Source: CALZIK01 sp945787635 (GTDB lineage: Bacteria > Acidobacteriota > Thermoanaerobaculia > Multivoradales > JAHEKO01). From it: DNA of 64,000 nucleotides. The first letter of the stretch is position 1, and each line of letters begins with the position of its first letter. The stretch is taken from the NCBI GenBank assembly GCA_947259725.1, contig CAMYNM010000004.1, positions 1-64,000 of the forward strand. The letters are read 5' to 3'. This document shows positions 1 to 8,392 of this stretch, one piece after another. The notes below the pieces were generated by a model. The model was not told the origin of the DNA. It worked only from the letters and a program-made list of their open reading frames with translations, and did not search any database. The translations under genes and the position numbers were made by a program.

Positions 1-596
1 GCCCGCGCCGGGTCTTCGAAGTCGAGTTCCTCGACGAACGACGGCAGCACCACGCTGCGCGCATCCTGCCCGATGATCCCGATCACCCCGAGGCGCACTC
101 CATCTCGCTCGATGATCGCGTGAGGCTGCGAGAACGGGATCTCGGTGCCCTTGTAGAAGATATTGGCGCCGAGCGACGGAAAGGAGACCCGAAACATCTG
201 CCTGCGGAAGTTCTCCCAGCCGTAGTCGAACTCGTGGTTACCGATTCCCAGAGCGTCATAGCCCATGGTGGCCATCATCTCCATGAGCGCCTCGCCCTTG
301 GTGAGCTTCGAGAGCATGCCGGTGAACATGTCACCCGAGTCGAACAGAAAGACCGGCACTCCGCGCTCGGACTCGCGAGCGCGAATCGTCTCGACCAGGG
401 TCATGATCTCGGCCGCGCCACCCAGATGCGGCGGCGGATCCCCGTCGAGCCAATACGCGGGAATCGGGTCGATGGCGCTGTGAAAGTCGTTGGTCGAGAG
501 AATCACGATCTCGCGGATCTCCGCGGTGGCCGGCCCGGCGGCCAGCAGACCGAGACAACCGACAGTGACGAATCGGCGCAGGCTCGGTAGGTTCAT
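1..596 (-). CDS. 5'-nucleotidase/cyclic phosphodiesterase-type metallophosphoesterase (3' part outside window)
   Basis: Exported hydrolase of the UshA/CpdB-like calcineurin phosphoesterase family, expected to dephosphorylate nucleotides in the periplasm. Only the N-terminal ~198 residues are present; the gene runs off the left edge. The protein starts with a signal peptide (ends near PATAE), followed by the metal-binding motifs STNDFHSAI, DSGDMF and GNHEFDYG in the family order. The ATG at 594-596 is preceded by GGAG with a 9-nt spacer. The C-terminal substrate-binding domain cannot be checked. Exact substrate is unknown. Confidence 0.85.
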   Translation of the reverse strand, partial: MNLPSLRRFVTVGCLGLLAAGPATAEIREIVILSTNDFHSAIDPIPAYWLDGDPPPHLGGAAEIMTLVETIRARESERGVPVFLFDSGDMFTGMLSKLTKGEALMEMMATMGYDALGIGNHEFDYGWENFRRQMFRVSFPSLGANIFYKGTEIPFSQPHAIIERDGVRLGVIGIIGQDARSVVLPSFVEELDFEDPAR

Positions 597-661
597 TTTG
601 AGGATCTCCACTCGGTTGCTCGTTTTCAGGGAGCGCCGAAGATATCAGCCGGCACCTCACC

Positions 662-1078
662 CTATTCCCCGAGTGGGGGCACCTCTGGCTCTCCAACACT
701 CCACACCGCCCGATCGAACCGCTCGATCAGCGAGCCCATCTTCTCCATGACCGGCTCGAACCGGCCGCTCTCACTGAGAGCATCGAGGTCCGCTTGCCGT
801 GCCGCCGCGTCCGGGTACTCACACTCCCAGATGACATCCGGCAGCGCGTCCGACTCACCCAGGCGCCGCAACACTCGCCCCACGAAAAGGCCCAAGCTTG
901 CCCGGACTTCGCTGGCGTGGAGTCTGTGGCGGTAGACCTCCTCCGCCAACCCATCTTTGGCCCAGTAATAGTTCTGCACCACGATCGAACTGCCAACGGG
1001 TTCCGGCGGTTCTTCGGCGGCGAGGACCTGCGTGGCCGCAAGCACGGCGAGCGTCAGGCAAAGGGATCTTCTCGACAT
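662..1078 (-). CDS. small exported protein, NIPSNAP/ABM-like
   Basis: About 138 residues with a signal peptide (MSRRSLCLTLAVLAATQVLA). The mature part has the look of a dimeric alpha-beta barrel (NIPSNAP/ABM-like): a strand ending QNYYWAK, a helix around YRHRLHASEVR, a strand VIWECEYP, and a C-terminal FDRAVWSV. A GGGAGG Shine-Dalgarno lies upstream of the ATG at 1076-1078, which fixes the start nine codons inside a longer open frame. Function is unknown; assignment is by general pattern. A second protein of similar design is encoded at 8012-8392. Confidence 0.65.
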   Translation of the reverse strand: MSRRSLCLTLAVLAATQVLAAEEPPEPVGSSIVVQNYYWAKDGLAEEVYRHRLHASEVRASLGLFVGRVLRRLGESDALPDVIWECEYPDAAARQADLDALSESGRFEPVMEKMGSLIERFDRAVWSVGEPEVPPLGE

Positions 1079-1214
1079 CCAGGACACCTCCCTGAGATCT
1101 TTCACTCAACTCGTTTCGCGACAAAAGAATAACAACCACCCGTTAGGGGAGTACTATCTGCCGAAGGACCCACACGCCGAACCTAGTTAGCCGAGACTCG
1201 CAAGGAGCCTGCAA

Positions 1215-2087
1215 ATGCAACTCAGCGCGCCGAACCACCTCCGTTGCCCGACTCGAATCGCATTCCTCGCGGTTGCGTCGGTTCTAGCCACGATCGTCGG
1301 ATGCGGCACTACTCACGAAACCACGCATTCATCAGCTCCGGCTGCCCCGTCAGCCGCTACCGCCGCGGATCAAAGCTCGCCACAGCGGATGGCGAGCGCG
1401 CCTCCGATTGTCCAACAGATGATCGAAGCTCACGGCGGAATGGAAGCTTGGGCATCTGCGCCTTCGGTCTATTTCGAGGATCTCTGGGGCCCGGGGCCGA
1501 TCTGGTCTCGGATTCAGGTCGAGCAGGGGAATCGTCGCGCGCTGATCGACTATCCAGGTACGGAGATGCGCATGGGCTGGAACGGGGAACAGGCTTGGTC
1601 CGCGAACTGGGAGGCTCCCTATCCGCCTCGATTCTTCGCCTTGCTGAACTACTATTTCTTGAACCTTCCGTGGCTCACGCTCGATCCGGGTGTCGTGCTG
1701 GAGGAGACCGGAACGACGATTCTTCCGGGCGACCCGGTCGAATACCGCACGGTCAAGATGACCTTCGAGGACGGCGTCGGCGACACTCCGGACGACTACT
1801 ACGACTTGCTGATCCACCCCGAAACGCATCGGCTCCACGCCAATCGCTATATCGTGACCTACAGTTCGATCCTCCCCGAGGGCGTGGAGCACACGCCGGA
1901 GCACCTGCTGGTCTACGACACCTCGGCGACTGTCGATGGGCTGGTCGTACCGACCGCTTTCACGATCTACGAAGACGGCGAGGTCTACGCGACATGTCAG
2001 ATTCGCAACTGGTCGTTTCAAAAGCCATTCGACGAATCGCGACTGGAGATGCCTGCGGAGGCCGTGATCGACGAGTCCCAACCGTAA
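1215..2087 (+). CDS. lipoprotein with LolA-like/DUF6503-type domain
   Basis: A 290-residue lipoprotein: the signal peptide ends in a lipobox (TIVGC, Cys about residue 30), then a Ser/Ala/Thr-rich linker, then a domain beginning IVQQMIEAHGGMEAW. The HGG...W start followed by beta-rich sequence (MRMGWNGEQAW, YYDLLIHPETHRL, PTAFTIYEDGE) matches the LolA-like outer-membrane lipoprotein-sorting fold as seen in DUF6503 proteins. AAGGAG sits 7 nt before the ATG. Probably periplasmic, membrane-anchored, binding lipid or another hydrophobic ligand; this role is inferred from the fold pattern only. Confidence 0.65.
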   Translation: MQLSAPNHLRCPTRIAFLAVASVLATIVGCGTTHETTHSSAPAAPSAATAADQSSPQRMASAPPIVQQMIEAHGGMEAWASAPSVYFEDLWGPGPIWSRIQVEQGNRRALIDYPGTEMRMGWNGEQAWSANWEAPYPPRFFALLNYYFLNLPWLTLDPGVVLEETGTTILPGDPVEYRTVKMTFEDGVGDTPDDYYDLLIHPETHRLHANRYIVTYSSILPEGVEHTPEHLLVYDTSATVDGLVVPTAFTIYEDGEVYATCQIRNWSFQKPFDESRLEMPAEAVIDESQP

Positions 2088-2203
2088 ACCAAGCCTGACT
2101 GAGGATTCCTCTCGATGGCCAAGGGAGATTCATCCTTCCAGCGGTTGCGCGACCAGCGAACGCGTCACCGGCCGCGGTCGCGGCCTACTAGCGCTCTAGT
2201 CTC

Positions 2204-2917
2204 TCACCGACCACCGCGCACAGGCCAGACGTACTCGCTCAAGCTCTTGCCGCCAGGGCCGTAGTTGCCGTCTGCCCAGAGAATGATCCACGCTTGCCTC
2301 GGGTCGCGAACCACCGTCGTCGAAGTCCAGTAGAAGGAAAACTCGCTTTGGACACCGGTAAATGGGTGAGACGGCGGCAACGGGGGGTTTGCCTGGCTGT
2401 AGTCCACCAGGCTGTGCATCTCTTGCAGATTCGGAAGACGCCATTGTCCGGCCAGCGAGCCGTCCGTCAACCCACAGCTTCCCGATGAGAGAGCCTCGGC
2501 GTCCGCGAGAGCCTCCGTCCAGGTTCTCATCCCGAAACAGTTCGCCGACTCGAGCCAAACCAGTCCGGTAAGGTCGTCGATCACCGTTCCGTCACCCAGC
2601 GCGGTAAACCGGGGGGCCGGCCAATCGACACCGGCCTGAGTCTCTCCATCGTGACCCGTTCCGGGGCAGGAGACCAGGTTGCCCGCGGTGTCCCAGCAGG
2701 CCTGTTGTCCGGTGTCCGCCACCGGCGCGAGGCCCGACGCGCCAAACGCCGTCGTCTGCACCGTGCCGTCGGGGAACTTAAAGCCTCCGATCGTCGATTC
2801 GATCACGCCGTCGGCAGTCAACGTCGACTGAGCCCGGAGGAAAACCGCCGTCGCCAAAGTGAGGAGAGCAGCGCACGAGAGCGCGACTTTCAATCTGCGC
2901 GAACGAAGGCCGCTCAT
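2204..2917 (-). CDS. exported DUF1566 (Lcl C-terminal) protein, second of tandem pair
   Basis: About 237 residues with an N-terminal signal/anchor (SCAALLTLATAVFL), a short GGFKFPDGTVQTT segment, a Cys-containing DTGQQACWDTAG segment, then the DUF1566 domain with its hallmarks: GDGTVIDDLTGLVW, TWTEALADAEAL, WRLPNLQEMHSLVD, YWTSTTV and a C-terminal VWPVRGG. The ATG overlaps the stop of the upstream paralogue (ATGA, 2914-2917), so the two are translationally coupled. DUF1566 proteins are extracellular with poorly defined function, some being adhesin-like. Confidence 0.8.
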   Translation of the reverse strand: MSGLRSRRLKVALSCAALLTLATAVFLRAQSTLTADGVIESTIGGFKFPDGTVQTTAFGASGLAPVADTGQQACWDTAGNLVSCPGTGHDGETQAGVDWPAPRFTALGDGTVIDDLTGLVWLESANCFGMRTWTEALADAEALSSGSCGLTDGSLAGQWRLPNLQEMHSLVDYSQANPPLPPSHPFTGVQSEFSFYWTSTTVVRDPRQAWIILWADGNYGPGGKSLSEYVWPVRGGR

Positions 2918-3645
2918 GGAACGCTCCGGACCGGCCAGACGACAGCACCTCCTGCCTTCAGCCACTGAATACTGTTGCCCTGCCCGAAGATCAGCGCCCA
3001 GTAGTACTCCGGAGCCGAAACGACGGTCGAGGAGGTTCCATAAAAGGAGGTGGTTACGCCAACGAAGGGATGGCTCGCTGGCAGAGGCGGATCGGTCTGG
3101 CTTAGATCCAAGAGACTCACGAGTTCCTTGATGTTCGGCACGCGCCACTGTCCCGGCGTCGAGCCGTCGGTCAGGCCGCACTGACCATCCGCCAGTGCGG
3201 CCGCGGCGGCGAGCGCGTCGGCCCAGTTCATGGCGCCGAAACAGTTGGCCGCTTCAAGCCACAAGAGCCCGGTCAGCTCGTCGGTGATCGTGCCATCCCC
3301 GTTGTCCGAGAAGCGGGGCGTCGGCCAGTCCACTCCCGCCTGCGTCTCGCCGTCCTGCCCGGTGCCCGTGCACGAGATCGGATCTCCTGAGACATCCCAG
3401 CAGGCCTGCTGCCCCGTGTCGCCGATCGGCGCCGGGGCGGCGGCCGTCATCTGCACCGAGCCGTCGGGGAACTTGAGCCCTCCGGAACCCGACTCGACCA
3501 GTCCTTGATTGGAGACCGCGTGTGGCGGCAGAGCCGCGGTCGCCAGAAGCCAGACCGCGGCAAAGGCGGTCAGCGCATGACCGGCGACGGGTGACCGCAG
3601 CCTCGCACCTTCCCTCCGGTTTCGTACGGTCCTTTGGGTTGCCAT
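2914..3645 (-). CDS. exported DUF1566 protein, first of tandem pair
   Basis: 243 residues, colinear with the following gene: signal peptide (AFAAVWLLATAALPPHA), GGLKFPDGSVQMT, DTGQQACWD, GDGTITDELTGLLWLEAANCF, WRVPNIKELVSLLD, and VVWPVRSVP at the end. The similarity over the whole length marks a tandem duplication, with the downstream copy coupled by a 4-bp overlap. GAGGAAACC precedes the ATG. The KFPDGxVQ segment resembles the short strand found in many surface and fibre proteins, so a cell-surface location is likely. Confidence 0.8.
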   Translation of the reverse strand: MATQRTVRNRREGARLRSPVAGHALTAFAAVWLLATAALPPHAVSNQGLVESGSGGLKFPDGSVQMTAAAPAPIGDTGQQACWDVSGDPISCTGTGQDGETQAGVDWPTPRFSDNGDGTITDELTGLLWLEAANCFGAMNWADALAAAAALADGQCGLTDGSTPGQWRVPNIKELVSLLDLSQTDPPLPASHPFVGVTTSFYGTSSTVVSAPEYYWALIFGQGNSIQWLKAGGAVVWPVRSVP

Positions 3646-3699
3646 GGTTTCCTCAAGAAAGTGTACACCCCGCCCGGTGGCGCTCCATTCGTTGCCCTG

Positions 3700-4479
3700 T
3701 CAGCCCCCCGGCACTTCGTCTCGAGGGGCATTTTCTGCTGAGGGGACAATCTGCGGGCGTTCGCTCTGGGATACGCGTATCTGCTTGCCATCGCGGAGCT
3801 TGACCAAGGGGTCACCGTCCTCGGTCAGTTGAATCTCGGCGATCTCACTGGTGCGCACCAGGATGGAGTGGATCCGCACGAAATCATCGGCGAACCGTTC
3901 GGTCAGCACATCCAGATCCGCTTTGAGCAGGTGCGTGCGGTCGTCCAGGTGCAATCGTGCGAACGTGCCGGCGCCCTCGACCCAGCGGATGTCGTCGAGA
4001 TCCACGAAGTGCGTCTTGCCGGCGTTGCGAACCGGGATGCGCCGCTCCTTCGAGCCCTCTTCGTCCGCGGCCAGCATGCGAACGAGACGACGGCGAACCC
4101 CGGCGAGCGCTCGCCTCTCGGTCTGGCGCAAGGCCCGCGCGAAAGCGGTGTGGAAGCGCTCTTCGTCCAGCGGCAGAAGCAGATAGTTGATCGCATGGAC
4201 TTCGAGGACGCGTAAGATCGCACTGTCAAACTCGGTGAGGACAACCACGGATGGCATTGCCTCTGGCCCGACCTCGCTGACCACGCCGAAAGCACCCGAA
4301 TCGGGCATCTGGGCGTCGAGAAGGACCACCGAAGGCTCGTGCTCGCGCATGTCGAGCAAGGTCTGAGCTCCACTCGAGCACTCGGCGACCAGCTCAACGG
4401 ACGCATACCCGGCCAGCAGCTCGCGGACACGCTCTCGCACGGGCGCCTTGTGAACGGAAAGAAGGACGGTGTACGGCAT
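3700..4479 (-). CDS. LytTR-family DNA-binding regulator with degenerate receiver domain
   Basis: 259 residues: receiver domain (1-120) followed by a LytTR DNA-binding domain (about 145-240: HFVDLDDIRWVEGAGTF, RIHSILVRTSEIAEI). The receiver keeps the phosphorylatable-type Asp (VVLLDAQMP) and the Thr (VVLTEFD). The usual acidic pair near the N-terminus is replaced by SVHK (in YTVLLSVHKAP), and the conserved Lys of the YLLKP motif is Leu (YLLLPLD). Phosphorylation control is therefore doubtful. The ATG overlaps the stop of the upstream oxidoreductase gene by one base (TGATG), indicating coupling. No histidine kinase is adjacent. Confidence 0.85.
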   Translation of the reverse strand: MPYTVLLSVHKAPVRERVRELLAGYASVELVAECSSGAQTLLDMREHEPSVVLLDAQMPDSGAFGVVSEVGPEAMPSVVVLTEFDSAILRVLEVHAINYLLLPLDEERFHTAFARALRQTERRALAGVRRRLVRMLAADEEGSKERRIPVRNAGKTHFVDLDDIRWVEGAGTFARLHLDDRTHLLKADLDVLTERFADDFVRIHSILVRTSEIAEIQLTEDGDPLVKLRDGKQIRVSQSERPQIVPSAENAPRDEVPGG

Positions 4480-5498
4480 CACGGAGCGATGATGATCTTC
4501 CCGCAAGCGCGTCCCGTTTGCAGGTAGAGCATGGCTTCGGCCACTTCCTCGAGCGGATAGGTCCGGTCGATGGGGGGCGTGAGCTTCCCCGTCTCGAGCA
4601 ACTCTGCCAAGTGAACCATGCTGTCCTTGATGTTCGGGTTCGGAATCGAAGGGTCTCGCTTCGGCAGGTGGCTCACGAAGAGGCTGATCGCCATGAGACC
4701 CAGCATACGTGGCACGCTTCCGAGAACGCGACCCTGGGCGTCCCCAAAATGATCGTGACCGATGACGAGGTAGATCCCATTGGCCGTGAGCGCGCGTTTG
4801 CAGCCCCGGAGCGACAGGTTCGAAGCGACATCGAAGATGAGATCGTAACGCTCGCCGGACTGGGCAAAATCCTCCCGGGTGTAGTCGACGACGTGGTCGG
4901 CGCCCAGCGAGAGGACCATCTCCGTCTTCTCCGTGCTGTCTACTCCGGTCACACGCGCACCCCGCGCTTTGGCGATCTGAACAGCAATGGTGCCCACACC
5001 GCCGCCGGCACCGTTGATCAGCACATTCTGACCCGGCCGGATCCGTCGACCACCCCCCGTGTTGAGCAGCGCAATGAATCCGGACGTGGGAACGGAGGCG
5101 GCCTGCTCGAAGGAAACGTGCTCGGGCTTGCTCGCCAGTGCGTCCTGGGGCACCGAGACGTGCTCGGCAAACGCGCCGCCGTTTCGCCAGGCAAGCTCCG
5201 TACGCGTCGCGCCGAACACCTCGTTGCCGGGCGCGAACCGAGTCACGTTCTTGCCGACCGCCTCGACGACCCCCGCCACGTCCATGCCCGGGACCGGGTC
5301 CTTGGGCCTCAACACGCCACCGAACATCAGCCGCAGGAGGTAGGGCCGGCCGGTCACGGCATGCCAGATGTCCGGATGCACGCAGGACGCCCGAACTCGA
5401 ACGAGCACATCGTCATCGCCAACCTGCGGCTCGTCGATCTCTCGGAGTTCGAGAACCTCCTCGGGAGGACCGTACCGGTCTTGGACGATCGCCTTCAT
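4479..5498 (-). CDS. zinc-free quinone oxidoreductase-type MDR protein (NAD(P)-dependent)
   Basis: 339 residues of the medium-chain dehydrogenase/reductase family: N-terminal GroES-like domain (MKAIVQDRYGPPEEV, PGMDVAGVVEAVG) and Rossmann domain with the nucleotide-binding NGAGGGVGTIAVQIAKARGA motif. The catalytic zinc Cys is absent; SCVHPDIWH takes the place seen in quinone-reductase-like members, so NAD(P)H-dependent reduction of a quinone or enone is likely. GAGG lies upstream of the ATG. It shares an overlapping stop/start with the LytTR regulator downstream. Confidence 0.88.
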   Translation of the reverse strand: MKAIVQDRYGPPEEVLELREIDEPQVGDDDVLVRVRASCVHPDIWHAVTGRPYLLRLMFGGVLRPKDPVPGMDVAGVVEAVGKNVTRFAPGNEVFGATRTELAWRNGGAFAEHVSVPQDALASKPEHVSFEQAASVPTSGFIALLNTGGGRRIRPGQNVLINGAGGGVGTIAVQIAKARGARVTGVDSTEKTEMVLSLGADHVVDYTREDFAQSGERYDLIFDVASNLSLRGCKRALTANGIYLVIGHDHFGDAQGRVLGSVPRMLGLMAISLFVSHLPKRDPSIPNPNIKDSMVHLAELLETGKLTPPIDRTYPLEEVAEAMLYLQTGRACGKIIIAP

Positions 5499-5676
5499 TC
5501 GTCTACCTCGGGTGCATTCTCCCTCAGAACGAGTGCGGCGCCCGTACTGGGTGCCTAGCCGGCGGAAGTCAATGGCCTGCTCACCATCGATATCGAGAGC
5601 TGGCTGCAGTGGCTCTCCTCGCCACCTTCCAGCCCGACGCTCGAAGAAGAAGCAGTTCCAAACCGGGTCTTGTTCG

Positions 5677-5718
5677 AAAAAGAGCGGCGAGGAATCTCGC
5701 CGGATTCCTCGCCGCTCT
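5677..5718 (-). terminator. rho-independent terminator of the VOC gene
   Basis: Perfect 15-16 bp inverted repeat (5682-5696 pairing with 5703-5717) with a 6-nt loop, followed on the minus strand by a run of five T. It lies just downstream of the VOC gene stop at 5736 and before the oxidoreductase gene, separating the two transcripts. Confidence 0.85.
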
Positions 5719-5735
5719 CCGTGCTGCTCGGTCGT

Positions 5736-6524
5736 CTAGCCGGACTGCCCCGGACCGGGCGTATGCAGCGCGAAGGCCGCTCCCTGAGGATCCATCGCTT
5801 GGAGAATCCTGCCTCCGCCCGGGACCTCCATCGGACCGTTCAGAATCTGGCCACCGAGCTCGGTGATCTTCCCGGCCGCGGCGTCCACATCGGGCACGTC
5901 GACGTAGTAGAGCCAGGCCGAGACCGGCACCTCGGCCGGCTTGTTGAACATGCCGCCCATCGGCCCGGCGCCGCGCCCGTACATCTGGTACACACCCGCG
6001 TCACCCATGTCCATCGCATCGGTCTTTTGCCAACCGAAGAGCTTCTGGTAGAAGCCGAACGCCGCTTCGTAGTCCTCAGCCATTAGCTCGTGCCAGCCGA
6101 CCTCGCCCAGCGTCGCCGGGCCCTCGTGGCCCGGCACCTTTCCCGCCGGCGTGAAGACGGCAAAGACCGCTCCCTGCGGATCGGCCAGGACCGCGAACCG
6201 GCCAACGGTCGGGATATCCATCGGCTCGACGCAGGCCGTGCCACCCAGTTTCTTGGCCTCGGCCACCGACGCGTCGGCATCGGGCACCGCAACGTAGCCG
6301 AGCCAGTGCGACGGCGCACCACTCTGTTTCGCCTCGTCGGGAAGCTGCATGACACCGCCAATCGGCGCTTCGCCGTTTTTCCACATGGTGTAGGGCTTCT
6401 CGCCGCCGGCCCAGACTTCCGTTCCCCAGCCGATCAGCTGGGTGTAGAAATCCTGGCCGCCGGCCGGGTCTTCGGTCATCAGGTCGAACCAGACGAAGCG
6501 ACCCTTGGGGAATTCTTCAGACAT
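5736..6524 (-). CDS. VOC family protein, two glyoxalase-like modules
   Basis: 262 residues made of two vicinal-oxygen-chelate modules (about 8-125 and 137-255). Each has the start pattern VWFDLMTEDP / GWHELMAEDY with DFYTQLIGW / GFYQKLFGW, and ends in DPQGAVFAVF / DPQGAAFALH. This two-module form matches CFP32/27-kDa antigen-like proteins often annotated as glyoxalase or dioxygenase-like. GAGGAG precedes the ATG. The enzymatic reaction is unknown. Confidence 0.88.
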   Translation of the reverse strand: MSEEFPKGRFVWFDLMTEDPAGGQDFYTQLIGWGTEVWAGGEKPYTMWKNGEAPIGGVMQLPDEAKQSGAPSHWLGYVAVPDADASVAEAKKLGGTACVEPMDIPTVGRFAVLADPQGAVFAVFTPAGKVPGHEGPATLGEVGWHELMAEDYEAAFGFYQKLFGWQKTDAMDMGDAGVYQMYGRGAGPMGGMFNKPAEVPVSAWLYYVDVPDVDAAAGKITELGGQILNGPMEVPGGGRILQAMDPQGAAFALHTPGPGQSG

Positions 6525-6653
6525 TGCTTCTCCTCTTGGTTTGTTGGTTTTCCTCGCGATACGTCGACAACTACGGATTGTTGACTGAATAGTTTACGCT
6601 TTATTTTCGCTTTCCTCAACTAGCCCATGCTCTTGCCACGCAATTGTCCTGTC

Positions 6654-6725
6654 TTCAAGAAGATCCTCGAGACCTTTGGCGGCACCGTCACCTCGTTCCA
6701 GTTCGTTCTCTGCCGAGACAAATAG
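6654..6725 (+). pseudogene. 3'-terminal remnant of a paralogue of the gene at 34873
   Basis: Read on the plus strand this stretch encodes FKKILETFGGTVTSFQFV followed by LCRDK and a TAG stop. The intact protein at 34873-35835 ends YEKILETFAGGVNSFQFV, LCRDE, stop. About 17 of 23 residues agree, including the exact position of the stop, while nothing upstream of 6654 matches. It is therefore a decayed 3' end of a paralogue. The remainder of the 350-bp gap 6525-6874 shows no gene. Confidence 0.7.
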
Positions 6726-6874
6726 AAGCCGCCCCGGCGCATCCCTGTAGGATGCCTTTTCGGGAGCCCTGACCGAATGGCTGATTGGAGCGATGCGCTG
6801 GAGAACCGTGAGTCTCTCCGTCCGGGCGCTCTGGCTATTCTCCGAGTTGAATCGCAGGTTTCCGAGCGAGCTCC

Positions 6875-7531
6875 ATGAAGGCCTTCGAGACTCTGGACCG
6901 GGTCACGACCCCGGACGGGCGGGAGCTCACGCTCCACCGGCGGGGCCGCGACTACTTCGTATATCTCGATGGCGACGAGCTGATGTCGAGCCGAGCCCCC
7001 GGCACCGAGAAGGCGCTGGCCGAGATCACATGCCGCGACCTCGGCGGTCGGCCACGGGTCCTCGTCGGCGGCCTGGGACTCGGCTTCACGCTCCGGGCGG
7101 CGCTCGACGTGCTGCCCCCGGGTGCCAAGGTCGTCGTCGCCGAGGTGTTCGCGACCGTCATCAAGTGGAACCGCACCTATCTCGCCGATCTCCAAGGTGA
7201 CGCCCTCACCGACCGACGCACGACCATCACGCACGGCGACGTGTGGGATCTGGCGCGCAAGGAGGGGCCCTGGGATGCGATCCTCCTCGACGTCGACAAC
7301 GGTCCCGCGGCTTGGTGCCTCGAATCGAACGGCCGGCTCTATAGCCAGGCGGGCTTGCTCCAGATCCAGGCCGCTCTCGCGCCTGGAGGTGTGGTCGCCT
7401 TCTGGTCGGCGGACTCCGACGCCCGCTTCGTGAAGACGCTGCACAAGTGCGGCTTCGATGCGCGCAGTCAAGCCGTGAGGGCGCGAGCCGGACGGGGCGC
7501 CCGCAACACGATCTTCGTGGCCCGCCTCTAG
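6875..7531 (+). CDS. spermidine synthase-like SAM-dependent methyltransferase domain protein
   Basis: 218 residues with a Rossmann core of the spermidine/spermine synthase type: nucleotide loop LVGGLGLGFTLRAAL, acidic strand end VVVAEVFATVIKWN, HGDVWDLA, and AILLDVDNGP in place of the usual catalytic D-x-x-D. The N-terminal strand pair TPDGRELTLHRRGRDYFVYL is like the domain preceding such cores. Probably a methyltransferase or aminopropyltransferase-like enzyme of unknown substrate. The Shine-Dalgarno is weak (CGAGCGAG). Confidence 0.75.
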   Translation: MKAFETLDRVTTPDGRELTLHRRGRDYFVYLDGDELMSSRAPGTEKALAEITCRDLGGRPRVLVGGLGLGFTLRAALDVLPPGAKVVVAEVFATVIKWNRTYLADLQGDALTDRRTTITHGDVWDLARKEGPWDAILLDVDNGPAAWCLESNGRLYSQAGLLQIQAALAPGGVVAFWSADSDARFVKTLHKCGFDARSQAVRARAGRGARNTIFVARL

Positions 7532-7573
7532 CTCGGGCTGCTGGAGAAATCGAGGTGGCGCCGGCTCAAGTGC

Positions 7574-7864
7574 TCAGGACGAGTGCTTCTCGGGTTCGTT
7601 CGCGCGCCGGTCGCGACTGATCTTCGGAGGATCGCTGAAGTAGCGATGCCGCAGCTCGGTGTCGGGGTCTCGGATTTGGAAGCCCAGCGGATCGGCCTCG
7701 AAATCCGGGATGCCGGCGAGGCGGTTGGCGAGCCGCTCCCGAAGCCATGACAGGACCTCGACGACCACTATCACCAAGACCACCCCGAAGCCCAACCAGC
7801 CCACGAAGCGGATGGCATGAGACGCCCAGTTGAAATCACCGAGCGCCTCGGCGTATGCGATCAT
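7574..7864 (-). CDS. small single-pass membrane protein
   Basis: 96 residues with one clear transmembrane helix (about 22-41, WLGFGVVLVIVVVEVLSW) and a charged C-terminal tail. No family recognised. No good Shine-Dalgarno is visible, so the start is tentative; the hydrophobic segment and good codon use support it being real. Confidence 0.5.
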   Translation of the reverse strand: MIAYAEALGDFNWASHAIRFVGWLGFGVVLVIVVVEVLSWLRERLANRLAGIPDFEADPLGFQIRDPDTELRHRYFSDPPKISRDRRANEPEKHSS

Positions 7865-7930
7865 GCGGTCACGCCGTTTCTACCCTCAACAAGTCCACAC
7901 CGCTTGGGATCCTGTACCTTCAGGAGTCCT

Positions 7931-7980
7931 TTGGCACCTCTTTCTGAAGCACCCGACCCCATCCTCTGGCACCTCTTGGC
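7931..7980 (+). repeat. REP-like GGCACCTC element
   Basis: Two copies of TGGCACCTCTT about 36 bp apart (7932 and 7968) in the short space between two minus-strand genes. Member of the intergenic GGCACCTC family described at 23302 and 27551, here without the full constant head. Confidence 0.5.
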
Positions 7981-8011
7981 CCTCTTGGCTGGAGGCGTCG
8001 GCCACTAGGGC

Positions 8012-8392
8012 CTAGTACGTGTCGTAGCCCTTCCGGACCGTGAGCGGCTTGGTGCACTGGTCGAAGCGCGCCTGCAGCTTCGCCGGCACGCTCGAGGCGT
8101 CCATCTGGGCGTCACGCCACGCGTCCCATGCTCGGCCGAAGGTTTCGGCGTTCTTGCTTCGACCGACCCAGACCATCGTCCCGAGTTGCTCACTCTGTAG
8201 CGGAACGGCAATCTCGGTTCGGTAGCCGTAGTCGGCGGCCCACTTGTTGAAGTCGCCGATGATCGCCAGGTAGTCGGGGAAGCTGCAGTCTTCCTTGAGT
8301 TGGACATAGATGACATCCAAGTGGTCCGCTTGGGCCGCGACCGGGGCTAAAAGTACCGTCAGAAAAGCCGTCAGAACCAGTAGTTTCTTCAA
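8012..8392 (-). CDS. small exported protein, NIPSNAP-like
   Basis: About 126 residues with signal peptide MKKLLVLTAFLTVLLAP (cleaved near AAQA). The mature part starts HLDVIYVQLKEDC and has the strand-helix pattern GTMVWVGRSKNAETFGRAWDAW expected of a ferredoxin-like/dimeric alpha-beta barrel. The start is taken as TTG at 8390-8392: an AAGGAG sits exactly 7 nt upstream and the resulting MKKLLVL is a classic signal start. A GTG two codons earlier is only 1 nt from the Shine-Dalgarno. Function unknown; compare the protein at 662-1078. Confidence 0.7.
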   Translation of the reverse strand: MKKLLVLTAFLTVLLAPVAAQADHLDVIYVQLKEDCSFPDYLAIIGDFNKWAADYGYRTEIAVPLQSEQLGTMVWVGRSKNAETFGRAWDAWRDAQMDASSVPAKLQARFDQCTKPLTVRKGYDTY

